Assembly: GCA_002722775.1 (NCBI GenBank)
Contig: PBMU01000005.1
Coordinates: 1 to 33,765 of the forward strand
Direction of reading: 5' to 3'
Length of the DNA: 33,765 nucleotides
Source: Rhodospirillaceae bacterium
GTDB taxonomy: Bacteria > Pseudomonadota > Alphaproteobacteria > Thalassobaculales > Thalassobaculaceae
This document shows positions 25,873 to 32,639 of the stretch, in pieces (position 1 is the stretch's first letter; each line of letters opens with the position of its first letter). The position numbers and the translations under genes were made by a program. Under the pieces are notes generated by a model. That model did not search any database. It saw nothing but the letters and a program-made list of their open reading frames with translations, and was not told the DNA's origin.

Positions 25873-26713
25873 ATTCGAACCCATGGTCGGACGTTATCTG
25901 ACATTGACGGTCGAGGGGAGGGACCATCGGATTTATTTTGAGGAAGCGGGCTCGGGCATCCCCCTGGTCTGTCTGCACACTGCTGGCGCACACGCTAGCC
26001 AATTTCGGCACATTTTGTGCGACCCTACGGTTACGGATTACTTCCGGGTCCTCGCTTTCGATCTACCCTGGCACGGGAAATCGAACCCGCCGGTAGGATG
26101 GCAAAACGAAGATTATCAGCTTACCAGCGAATTTTACGCCGCGACGGTCATGGGGTTCGTCAATGCCTTGGAATTGGAGCGCCCCGTAATCATGGGCTGT
26201 TCTATGGGCGGTCGCATGGTGATCCGCCTAGCAGTCGAGCAAGGGCCGCACCTAACGGCGGTGATCGGGCTCGAAAGCACTGATCGACCCACCCCATGGT
26301 ACGATGACAACTGGACGGACCATCCCGAATTCAAGAATGGCGACTTTTGCGCCGCTCTAGTCTCCGGGTTGTGTGCCGCTTCAAGCCCTAACGAATTTCG
26401 CTGGGAAACGCTCTGGCACTATTACCAGGGTGGAACCGGCGTGTTCAAAGGCGATATGTACTTCTTCAGAACCGACTCCGACTACGAAAGCTTGAGCTCC
26501 AGAATCGACTCCGAGCCCTGCCCGGTCTATCTTATGACCGGTGAATATGACTTTTCGTGCCGGCCGGAGGATACCATTCGCACCGCAAATCGAATTCCAG
26601 GTGCCGAGGCAATTATCATGAAAGGTCTCGGACACTTTCCGATGAGCGAGAACCCGGAAGCTTTTCGAGAGTATCTACTTCCGATTCTGGACCAGATTAA
26701 GGTCGGCAGGTAA
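25865..26713 (+). CDS. Alpha/beta hydrolase
   Basis: Hydrolase of the alpha/beta fold with 282 residues. The nucleophile is Ser113 in GCSMGGR, the acid probably Asp229 (GEYDFSC) and the histidine His257 (GLGHFPMSEN). An oxyanion-type LHTAGAHA segment is at about 37-44. No signal peptide is visible, so it acts in the cytoplasm, probably on an ester or a ring-cleavage product (C-C hydrolase relatives share the GLGHFPM-EN pattern). It overlaps the SCP2-like gene by eight bases and sits 13 bases ahead of the class II aldolase-like gene, indicating one transcript. Confidence 0.9.
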   Translation: MAEFEPMVGRYLTLTVEGRDHRIYFEEAGSGIPLVCLHTAGAHASQFRHILCDPTVTDYFRVLAFDLPWHGKSNPPVGWQNEDYQLTSEFYAATVMGFVNALELERPVIMGCSMGGRMVIRLAVEQGPHLTAVIGLESTDRPTPWYDDNWTDHPEFKNGDFCAALVSGLCAASSPNEFRWETLWHYYQGGTGVFKGDMYFFRTDSDYESLSSRIDSEPCPVYLMTGEYDFSCRPEDTIRTANRIPGAEAIIMKGLGHFPMSENPEAFREYLLPILDQIKVGR

Positions 26714-26726
26714 GGAGATAAAAGCG

Positions 26727-27512
26727 ATGAACCAGTTACAAGTCGATTTCAAAGTCGACCGCTCCACGATGAGCGATACCGAATGGGATCTTCGCGTCCA
26801 ACTCGCCGGCGCCTATCGGCTAGTCGATCATTTTGACTGGACGGAGTTGATCTACGGCCACTTGACTGCTCGGATACCCGGCGCCGAACCTCATTTCCTT
26901 ATCAACCCTTTCGGACTTAACTACGACGAGGTTACAGCCTCAAACCTGGTGAAGATCGATGTCGATGGCAACATCATTGATGACACACCATTTGGCGTAA
27001 ACCATGCGGGCTTCGTCATTCACTCCGCTGTCCACATGGCCCACTCCGAACAAAATCAGGTCGTGATGCATACCCACACTCGCGCCGGCATGGCCGTTGC
27101 AGGAATAGAAGAGGGCCTGTTACCAATCAGCATGTTTGCTACCACGTTTCACAAACGCCTCGCCTATCATGACTACGAGGGCCCCAGTCTGTTTCTCGAC
27201 GAGCGTCAGCGCTTGCTTGATTCACTAGGGGAACATCGGGCGATGGTCTTAAAGAACCATGGCCTCTTGACCGTTGGCCGCACCGTGCCCGAAACATTTC
27301 TAAGGCTCTATAGACTGGAGCGTGCCTGTCAAATTCAAGTCGATGCGGGGGCTGCGGGCACGCCGAGCATGCTAGGTGACAACATTGCGACCAAGTCTGG
27401 CAATGAGGTCGACGGATACGCCGAAACCTTCGACGACAGCGGATATGGCCAACTCGAGTTCGCAGCCCTGATGCGCAAGCTCGACAAAATCGACGCTAGC
27501 TATCGCGACTAG
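26727..27512 (+). CDS. Class II aldolase/adducin-family protein
   Basis: Zinc lyase-fold protein of 261 residues. Metal ligands are His115 and His117 (MHTHTRAG) and His178 (KNHG). The catalytic glutamate of fuculose-phosphate aldolase (FucA Glu73) aligns with Gly95 in [12 protein letters not shown], so a standard FucA-type lyase is unlikely. Homologues with this [12 protein letters not shown] segment are often annotated adducin-like and have unknown substrates. A strong AAGGAGAT site precedes the ATG. It follows the hydrolase by 13 bases and precedes the cysteine-cluster gene by 13. It may use a product of the hydrolase, but the reaction is not shown by sequence. Confidence 0.88.
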   Translation: MNQLQVDFKVDRSTMSDTEWDLRVQLAGAYRLVDHFDWTELIYGHLTARIPGAEPHFLINPFGLNYDEVTASNLVKIDVDGNIIDDTPFGVNHAGFVIHSAVHMAHSEQNQVVMHTHTRAGMAVAGIEEGLLPISMFATTFHKRLAYHDYEGPSLFLDERQRLLDSLGEHRAMVLKNHGLLTVGRTVPETFLRLYRLERACQIQVDAGAAGTPSMLGDNIATKSGNEVDGYAETFDDSGYGQLEFAALMRKLDKIDASYRD

Positions 27513-27525
27513 AGAACTTGAAATT

Positions 27526-27987
27526 TTGGAGTCGGAAACCCAAAATCCGGAGCGTCCATTCTGGCAGGTAAAGAGCTTGCGTGAGATGACCGTGCAGGAA
27601 TGGGAGTCGTTGTGCGACGGTTGCGGCAAGTGCTGCCTGATCAAACTGATTGACGACGTGACCGACGAGTTGCACTTCACAACAGTTGCCTGCCGGCTTC
27701 TGGATTGCTCCTCCTGTCGATGCGGTGACTACGCCAATCGCAAAACCCTGGTGCCCGACTGCGTGATGCTTTCACCTCGTATAGTGGAAGAACTGCAATG
27801 GATGCCTTCAACCTGCGCATATCGGCTGCTGCGTGAGGGTAAGGAACTTCCTTGGTGGCACCCATTGGTTTCTGGCCGAGCGGAAACTGTCAACGAGGCT
27901 GGCGTCTCGGTGCGGGGCCGCGCTGTTTCGGAACGCGATGTGCCCAACGAATCACTCCCTGACTACATAAGCGACTGGCCAGAATGA
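27526..27987 (+). CDS. YcgN/UPF0260-family cysteine-cluster protein
   Basis: Conserved small protein family of unknown function present in most gamma- and alphaproteobacteria. The 153 residues match throughout: [12 protein letters not shown] near the start, the cluster CDGCGKCC (Cys30, 33, 36, 37), then a second Cys-rich segment [33 protein letters not shown] and a C-terminal part. The cysteines could hold a metal or iron-sulfur centre. It starts with a TTG at 27526, 13 bases after the preceding stop; an in-frame ATG follows at about residue 21, but the WQ-K segment is conserved, so the TTG is preferred. It is likely a hitchhiker at the end of the hydrolase-aldolase operon. Confidence 0.9.
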   Translation: MESETQNPERPFWQVKSLREMTVQEWESLCDGCGKCCLIKLIDDVTDELHFTTVACRLLDCSSCRCGDYANRKTLVPDCVMLSPRIVEELQWMPSTCAYRLLREGKELPWWHPLVSGRAETVNEAGVSVRGRAVSERDVPNESLPDYISDWPE

Positions 27988-28066
27988 TTATTGTACTCCT
28001 GCGGCTTCAAACCGGATTTCCGCATAAAAACTCTCCATTATCTCCAACTCTGGCGGGAATAATCCG

Positions 28067-28252
28067 ATGAACCGTTCCATGTGGATTTTGGCGGCGCTCT
28101 TCGCTGTGATGGCGATCGCCTTGGTCTATCAGTCCGAATTTGATAGCGGGGTTGAACGGCCATGGAACGATTGCAAGGAAAACCTTTTACAACAAATGTT
28201 TTCCAATTCCTGCACACCACGTACCGGTGGTGTGAGTATTCAGACCGAATAA
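28067..28252 (+). CDS. Small membrane-anchored or secreted protein (61 residues)
   Basis: The product starts MNRSMWILAALFAVMAIALV, a one-segment signal anchor or signal peptide, followed by an acidic 38-residue tail with two cysteines (Cys36 and Cys49), which could form a disulfide in the periplasm. GGCGGGA precedes the ATG by a good distance. No family is recognised. It follows the cysteine-cluster gene by 79 bases and ends at the edge of an AT-richer gap. Confidence 0.55.
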   Translation: MNRSMWILAALFAVMAIALVYQSEFDSGVERPWNDCKENLLQQMFSNSCTPRTGGVSIQTE

Positions 28253-28702
28253 ACTGCGTTACAACGCGATTTGCCTGATTTTAACACTGTTTCAGTCGGG
28301 CAACACATAAAATCGATGGTAAATAAGACCAGCTCGTGTCCAATGGAATGTGGACGCGTGGTATGATATCGTTTGAACGAAGGTCGAATTTAATTCTCTA
28401 ACAACATGGCCAATAGGCATCTGTCGCACCCAGCTTCACCTAACACTACAATTCCTGGGCAATTTTCAGCTAGGTGCTCTCTTGCCCCAACTTGCTAAGG
28501 CATAAGTCGTAAAATCCGATAATTTACTATCCTATCTAGGGAATCACAGCCTGGCATGACACGAATATCACTAACCTTATTGCGAGAAAATAATAATGAC
28601 AGCGCTGATGGTAGACTGAAAGGTCAAATACGATGACACATTTTGTAATATTTATTGACTGATGAAATAGACAATTCATCTTTGGTTGCGAAGCGCACGA
28701 AA
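28253..28702. other. AT-richer gap without a gene; candidate orphan transcript region
   Basis: About 450 bases, visibly richer in A and T than the surrounding genes, show no coding family on either strand. It contains no tRNA-like, SRP, RNase P, tmRNA or 6S RNA landmark. The right edge runs into two intrinsic terminators, so a short transcript could come from here, or it may be the 3' region of the upstream operon. A TTGACT at 28655-28660 has only a poor -10 candidate 17 bases on. Confidence 0.35.
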
Positions 28703-28705
28703 CTT

Positions 28706-28740
28706 AACCAGCAGATGCTTTCATTCAGCTGGTTTCTTTT
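28706..28740 (+). terminator. Intrinsic terminator, first of two
   Basis: 7-bp stem AACCAGC (28706-28712) / GCTGGTT (28728-28734) with a 15-base loop and a T-rich tail (TTTCTTTTT overlapping the stem end to 28741). The stop point precedes a second terminator by eight bases. Confidence 0.65.
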
Positions 28741-28748
28741 TAAGGTTT

Positions 28749-28772
28749 AGCCTCTCCGAGGCTTTTTGTTTT
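28749..28772 (+). terminator. Intrinsic terminator, second of two
   Basis: 6-bp stem AGCCTC (28749-28754) / GAGGCT (28758-28763) with a three-base loop, followed by TTTTGTTTT (28764-28772). It lies 30 bases before the VOC-protein ATG, so transcription of the VOC/amidase pair must start between here and 28803, or depend on read-through/antitermination. Confidence 0.78.
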
Positions 28773-28802
28773 ATCTCCGTCGCGTTTTCTGGAATTACCC
28801 AT

Positions 28803-29204
28803 ATGAGACCGCTTTTCACCCAGCAAGTCACTTTCATCTACACACGTGATCTGGACACGGGTTCCGCTTTTCTTGGCAAAATTCTGGGACTGCGGCGGGT
28901 TCTCAACCAAAGTGATCTCTGCCACATCTATGAGGTCGTGCCAAATGCCTATCTGGGAATTTGCGTCGACCACGAGCCGCCCAAAAATCCTGGATTGACT
29001 TATAGTTTTGTTTCGGACGATGTCGATGCTCATTACACATTGCTAGTTGAGCGGGGTGTCGAATTCGAAGCGCCACCGGCTTATTCAGAAAAATTCCAGG
29101 TCTATTCGGCCTTTTTCCGTGGCCCCGAGAACTATCGATTCGAACTACAGACTTTCCGCGATCCTGATTGGACTACCAAAACGACCATCACGGAGCCGAC
29201 ATGA
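28803..29204 (+). CDS. VOC (glyoxalase/bleomycin resistance/dioxygenase) superfamily protein
   Basis: A single-domain vicinal-oxygen-chelate protein of 133 residues with two beta-alpha-beta-beta-beta modules: the first opens with VTFIYTRDLDTGSAFLGKILGL, split as FIYTRDL and AFLGKILGL, and the second includes YSFVSDDVDAHYTLLVERGVEFE. Candidate metal ligands would be Glu/His residues, but a standard HxE set is not obvious; His84-like residues are not clear by eye, so the metal site is unproved. The ATG at 28803 follows CTGGAATTAC. The stop overlaps the amidase start (ATGA at 29201), showing translational coupling. It may bind or convert a small amide-related compound. Confidence 0.8.
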   Translation: MRPLFTQQVTFIYTRDLDTGSAFLGKILGLRRVLNQSDLCHIYEVVPNAYLGICVDHEPPKNPGLTYSFVSDDVDAHYTLLVERGVEFEAPPAYSEKFQVYSAFFRGPENYRFELQTFRDPDWTTKTTITEPT

Positions 29205-30598
29205 CCAATGATCCAGACCTCCTAAGCGCAACCGAACTAACGCAAGCCTACGCGCAAGGAACATTGTCACCAGTAGAAACAACCAAGAGCGTGCTCGCAC
29301 GGGTTGACAGATACGACGGTGCCTTGAATGCATTCCGGCTGATCGACGAGGAGAACGCTTTAGAGGCGGCCCAGAAATCGGAGGCACGTTGGACCAAAAA
29401 AGAACCCGCCGGTCCCGTCGACGGGGTTCCAGTCACGATCAAAGACCTGACGTTAACCAGAGGTTGGTCAACCCTGCGCGGATCACTTGTTACTGACCCC
29501 GATGCTCCATGGGAGGAGGACGCCCCTCTTGTGAAACGCTTACGCGAAAGCGGTGCCGTGTTGCTGGGTAAGACCACGACACCGGAATATGGCTGGAAAG
29601 GCGTGACAGACAGCCCCCTTACCGGAATCACGCGCAATCCGTGGGACACAGCTATGACACCAGGCGGTTCATCGGGAGGAGCCGCCGCCGCTGCAGCAGC
29701 TGGCATGGGCGCGCTACATCAGGGGTCCGACGGTGGGGGCTCTATACGTATACCGGCGGGATTTACCGGCGTCTACGGAATCAAACCAACATTCGGACGT
29801 GTGCCAAGTTGGCCGGCTAGCGGGTTCGGCACGCTGTCCCATCAGGGACCGATTACGCGGACCGTCACAGACGCTGCATTAATGCTAACGGTGATGTCTC
29901 GGCCGGATCCTGCCGATTGGTACGCTCTACCTTTCTGCAATAAAGACTGGCGCAATGCTCTAAGCCAATCTATTTCCGGTTGGCGAATTGCCTTTAGCCC
30001 CGACCTTGGACACGCTGTCGTGGACGTAGAGGTAGCCAAGTTGGTCAGGGCGGCCGCCGAGAGTTTTGCCGCGCTTGGCGCGCATGTGGAAGAGGCCGAC
30101 CCGGGCCTCGGCGACCAGCACGATATCTTCCGTATCCACTGGTTCACTGGCGCGGCCCGCTTGCAGCGAGCCATGACCGAAAATCAACTCGCCAAACTTG
30201 ATCCTGGTTTTCTCGAAGTGGGGATCGAGGGAGCGAGAATCACATTGGACGATTATCTGGACGCGACGCAGGCACGCGAAGCGACCGGAAGCAAGCTCAA
30301 CCATTTTCTAGATAGCTATGACATTTTGCTCACACCTACGCTTCCGATCACGGCATTTGAAGTCGGCGAGGAAGTACCCGTAGGTTCCGGCATGGACCGT
30401 TGGACCCGTTGGACGCCATTCACCTATCCGTTCAATCTTGGACGTCATCCGGCGGCGACCATCCCCTGTGGATTCTGCTCGAACGGATTACCAGCGGGCT
30501 TGCAAATAATCGGACAAATGAACCAGGATGGTAAAGTCTTGGCCGCGAGCCGCGCATACGAATCTATGCACCCCATCATTCTACCAAAGCTTGATTAA
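29201..30598 (+). CDS. Amidase (amidase-signature family), second copy
   Basis: Hydrolyses an amide to acid and ammonia. It has 465 residues with the full triad: Lys81 (VTIKD), cis-Ser157 (GGSSGG) and nucleophile Ser181 (SDGGGSIR), the serines 24 apart as usual. The glycine/alanine-rich SSGGAAAAAAAG segment and GIKPTFGRVP follow. CGGAGC precedes the ATG at 29201; frames opening earlier at 29168 sit in the VOC gene. It is coupled to the VOC protein by an ATGA overlap. It shares family and length with the amidase at 949-2355, but the sequences are clearly different, so they are not recent copies. No gatB/gatC is adjacent. Confidence 0.92.
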   Translation: MTNDPDLLSATELTQAYAQGTLSPVETTKSVLARVDRYDGALNAFRLIDEENALEAAQKSEARWTKKEPAGPVDGVPVTIKDLTLTRGWSTLRGSLVTDPDAPWEEDAPLVKRLRESGAVLLGKTTTPEYGWKGVTDSPLTGITRNPWDTAMTPGGSSGGAAAAAAAGMGALHQGSDGGGSIRIPAGFTGVYGIKPTFGRVPSWPASGFGTLSHQGPITRTVTDAALMLTVMSRPDPADWYALPFCNKDWRNALSQSISGWRIAFSPDLGHAVVDVEVAKLVRAAAESFAALGAHVEEADPGLGDQHDIFRIHWFTGAARLQRAMTENQLAKLDPGFLEVGIEGARITLDDYLDATQAREATGSKLNHFLDSYDILLTPTLPITAFEVGEEVPVGSGMDRWTRWTPFTYPFNLGRHPAATIPCGFCSNGLPAGLQIIGQMNQDGKVLAASRAYESMHPIILPKLD

Positions 30599-31144
30599 TT
30601 TGCTAAAGAACACCTCTCGCTAACGCCTCGTTTGCCAATAGTTCTGCAATCCACGGCATCGTTGCCAGGACCAAATCATTGGAAAATTAAAATCAAGCTT
30701 CAGGCTCCCGACGATGTACTTAATCTGTGGGTTACACATGTTATTGGGAAACTCAATATCCTGCCAAATAACAGGTCTCCCGCCAACAAAACCATCAGTT
30801 CTTCTGCGATATTTTGTATGCCCCAACTGATAGGCGTGCGGCGCTGGTTGAGAATCACCAACAGCTTTATCGGCTCCTACTGCGCCCACGGCTCCGAAGT
30901 CGACAGGGCAGTCAACAGCCTTTCGTTCGGTGGTTTACAGGCAGCATTTGGGTCCAAATACACCCGTGGGGCTGCGTCTCGAATTTCCGGTTTGGATCTC
31001 ACTCATAATCAAAGGAAACATGGAGGCCGTCTCAAACAGAAACGATCACGCAGCGTTCGTGCAACTTAACTACCGTTGGTGGATCTTCCCTCGTCCCCTG
31101 TGGTTTGCCTATTGGGATTGAAGGGTGTGGATTTGGGCGCCCGC
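30599..31144. other. Gap between the amidase and the PadR-like gene; nothing certain
   Basis: About 550 bases hold no family I recognise on either strand. A 33-codon frame starting at an ATG at 31020 with AAAGGAAAC upstream ends at 31121 (product starting MEAVSNRNDHAAFVQLNYRW, very Trp/Phe/Pro-rich at its end), but it is too short and unsupported to call as a gene. Two minus-strand open stretches (30620-30889) have no similarity I know. There is no clear terminator after the amidase. Confidence 0.3.
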
Positions 31145-31684
31145 TCAGTGGCGATCTAGCTGTTTGCCACACCAGGTGATGCGTTGATCCAGAAGGCCGA
31201 GCTCAAAAGTAAGCCAATCTGGCATCAAGCCAGCCGACCAATTATCGTATGTCACCAGATCCTGGAGCCTGGCGCGTTCACCTTCATACATACTGCGCAA
31301 ATTCTCGAGTTGATCACGGCGCTGTTCAGGCCCCAAAATATCAATAAACCGGAGTTTCAAAGCGATCACTAGTTTGTTCAGATCCGAGACGCCGGGACGC
31401 ACCGTTGAACTCAAATATTCCAACAATGCCGCTCGGCCGCTATCAGTGAGCCGCAAAACCTCGTCTCCACTTCTTCCCGCCGGCTTAGCGGTCTCTATCA
31501 GACCTTCGAGTTTTAGGACCTCGATCGAAGTTCCTAAGAGATCCAAGGAGGGGCCGACTATGCGGGCTGCAAACTGACGCACGTCGCTCGCTACATCGGA
31601 ATAGACCCGGTCTTGTCCCACCAGCGCGCCGAGGGCGGCCATTCGCACAGCTTCCTTAGGGATTAAAGAATTGTCGCGATACAT
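31145..31684 (-). CDS. PadR-like winged-helix transcriptional regulator
   Basis: 179-residue protein with an N-terminal winged helix (about 1-80: VRMAALGALVGQ, then TSIEVLKLEGLIET and VLRLTDSGRAALL as recognition and wing segments) and a C-terminal helical part (KLRFIDILGPEQRRDQLENL) that matches the PadR C-terminal dimerisation region. It probably represses a nearby gene in response to a small ligand. It starts at the ATG at 31684 with a weak GAG site. It lies on the same strand just downstream of two ABC permease genes, 91 bases from the second, so it may belong to that operon or be transcribed alone. A 5-3-5 dyad sits upstream. Confidence 0.75.
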   Translation of the reverse strand: MYRDNSLIPKEAVRMAALGALVGQDRVYSDVASDVRQFAARIVGPSLDLLGTSIEVLKLEGLIETAKPAGRSGDEVLRLTDSGRAALLEYLSSTVRPGVSDLNKLVIALKLRFIDILGPEQRRDQLENLRSMYEGERARLQDLVTYDNWSAGLMPDWLTFELGLLDQRITWCGKQLDRH

Positions 31685-31710
31685 TTGACTACTCGAAAGG
31701 ATCTATCTAT

Positions 31711-31723
31711 TACCAAAATGGTA
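31711..31723. promoter_or_regulatory. Dyad TACCA-AAA-TGGTA upstream of the PadR-like gene
   Basis: A perfect 5-3-5 inverted repeat ends 27 bases upstream of the regulator's start codon, a likely place for an autoregulatory operator. It could be chance in an AT-rich stretch. No matching copy was noticed upstream of the permease genes. Confidence 0.25.
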
Positions 31724-31775
31724 GAAGAAACTGCGAAAGTCCAGTAATTTACCGTTGGCTGAATTAACGGGCCAA

Positions 31776-32627
31776 TCAACCGGGCGACATGCCACGTAGA
31801 CGCTCGCTGCGCCGGCGGAGTAATTCGACCGTGGTCAATAGTGCTATCGAGATACAGACAAGGATCGTCGCGACGGCCAGGATCGTAGGGCGGATTTCCT
31901 CCCGGATCCCCGAGAACATCTTCCATGGAATTGTCCGCTGCTCAACTGAACCGACGAACAGGACCACAATTACCTCGTCGAAGGACGTTATGAAGGCGAA
32001 CAGCCCACCCGAAATAACGCCTGGTAGGATCAAAGGCACGATGATTTTATAGAAGGTTCTTATCGGACTGGCCCCAAGACTAGCGGCTGCGCGGGTCAAC
32101 GAATGATCGAAGCCAACTAGCGTCGCGGTTACCGTGATTACTACAAAAGGGGTCCCAAGCGCCGCATGCGCAAGAATCACTCCCAGATGGGTCGAGGAGA
32201 TCCCGATCCGAGTATAGAAAAAATACATGCCGGCGGCAGAGATGATTAGCGGAACAATCATCGGCGAGATCAGGATCGCCATGATGGTGGACCGAAACGG
32301 CATGGTCGACCGACTTAATCCCAATGCCGCGAGAGTTCCGAGCCCTGTCGAGATTAGGGTCGCAAAGACCGCGATCAAAAAGCTGTTCGCAACCGCATCC
32401 TTCCAGGACTGCTCGCTGAAAAACTCGACGTACCACTTGGTAGAATACCCTGCCGGATCTAAAGCCAACATCTCAGGTGTAAAGGTGAAGTATGGTAGTT
32501 CATTAAAGCTCAGAGGAATGATCACAAAGATCGGGCCTATCAAAAAGACGAAGATTGCAGCGCAGATGGTCCGGTAAGCGTAATACCAAAGCCGTTCTGC
32601 AGCCGAGGCATAAATTGGCGGCGCCAT
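31776..32627 (-). CDS. ABC transporter permease, PotC-like (polyamine-type)
   Basis: Inner-membrane subunit of a polyamine- or opine-type importer. The 283 residues have a long hydrophobic N-terminal segment (about 19-40) and about six membrane spans. The EAA loop contacting the ATPase is AASLGASPIRTFYKIIVPLILPG at residues about 175-197, split here as AASLGASPIR and IIVPLILPG. TGAGGAATCG precedes the ATG. It starts 12 bases after the partner permease stop, a tight operon. The binding protein and ATPase genes are not in view and probably lie beyond the right edge, as the order in this family often is ATPase, binding protein, permease, permease. The substrate (putrescine, spermidine or another) cannot be told. 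Confidence 0.9.
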   Translation of the reverse strand: MAPPIYASAAERLWYYAYRTICAAIFVFLIGPIFVIIPLSFNELPYFTFTPEMLALDPAGYSTKWYVEFFSEQSWKDAVANSFLIAVFATLISTGLGTLAALGLSRSTMPFRSTIMAILISPMIVPLIISAAGMYFFYTRIGISSTHLGVILAHAALGTPFVVITVTATLVGFDHSLTRAAASLGASPIRTFYKIIVPLILPGVISGGLFAFITSFDEVIVVLFVGSVEQRTIPWKMFSGIREEIRPTILAVATILVCISIALLTTVELLRRRSERLRGMSPG

Positions 32628-32639
32628 CGCTTCGATTCC

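Noticed and set aside
28253-28702. A tRNA, SRP, RNase P, tmRNA or 6S RNA gene in the AT-rich gap
   Set aside because: No T-loop-like GTTCGA motif or other RNA landmark is present; only the terminators at the right edge suggest a transcript.
31020-31121. A 33-codon ORF with a fair ribosome site
   Set aside because: It is too short and Trp/Phe-rich with no homology known to me; mentioned only in the gap entry.
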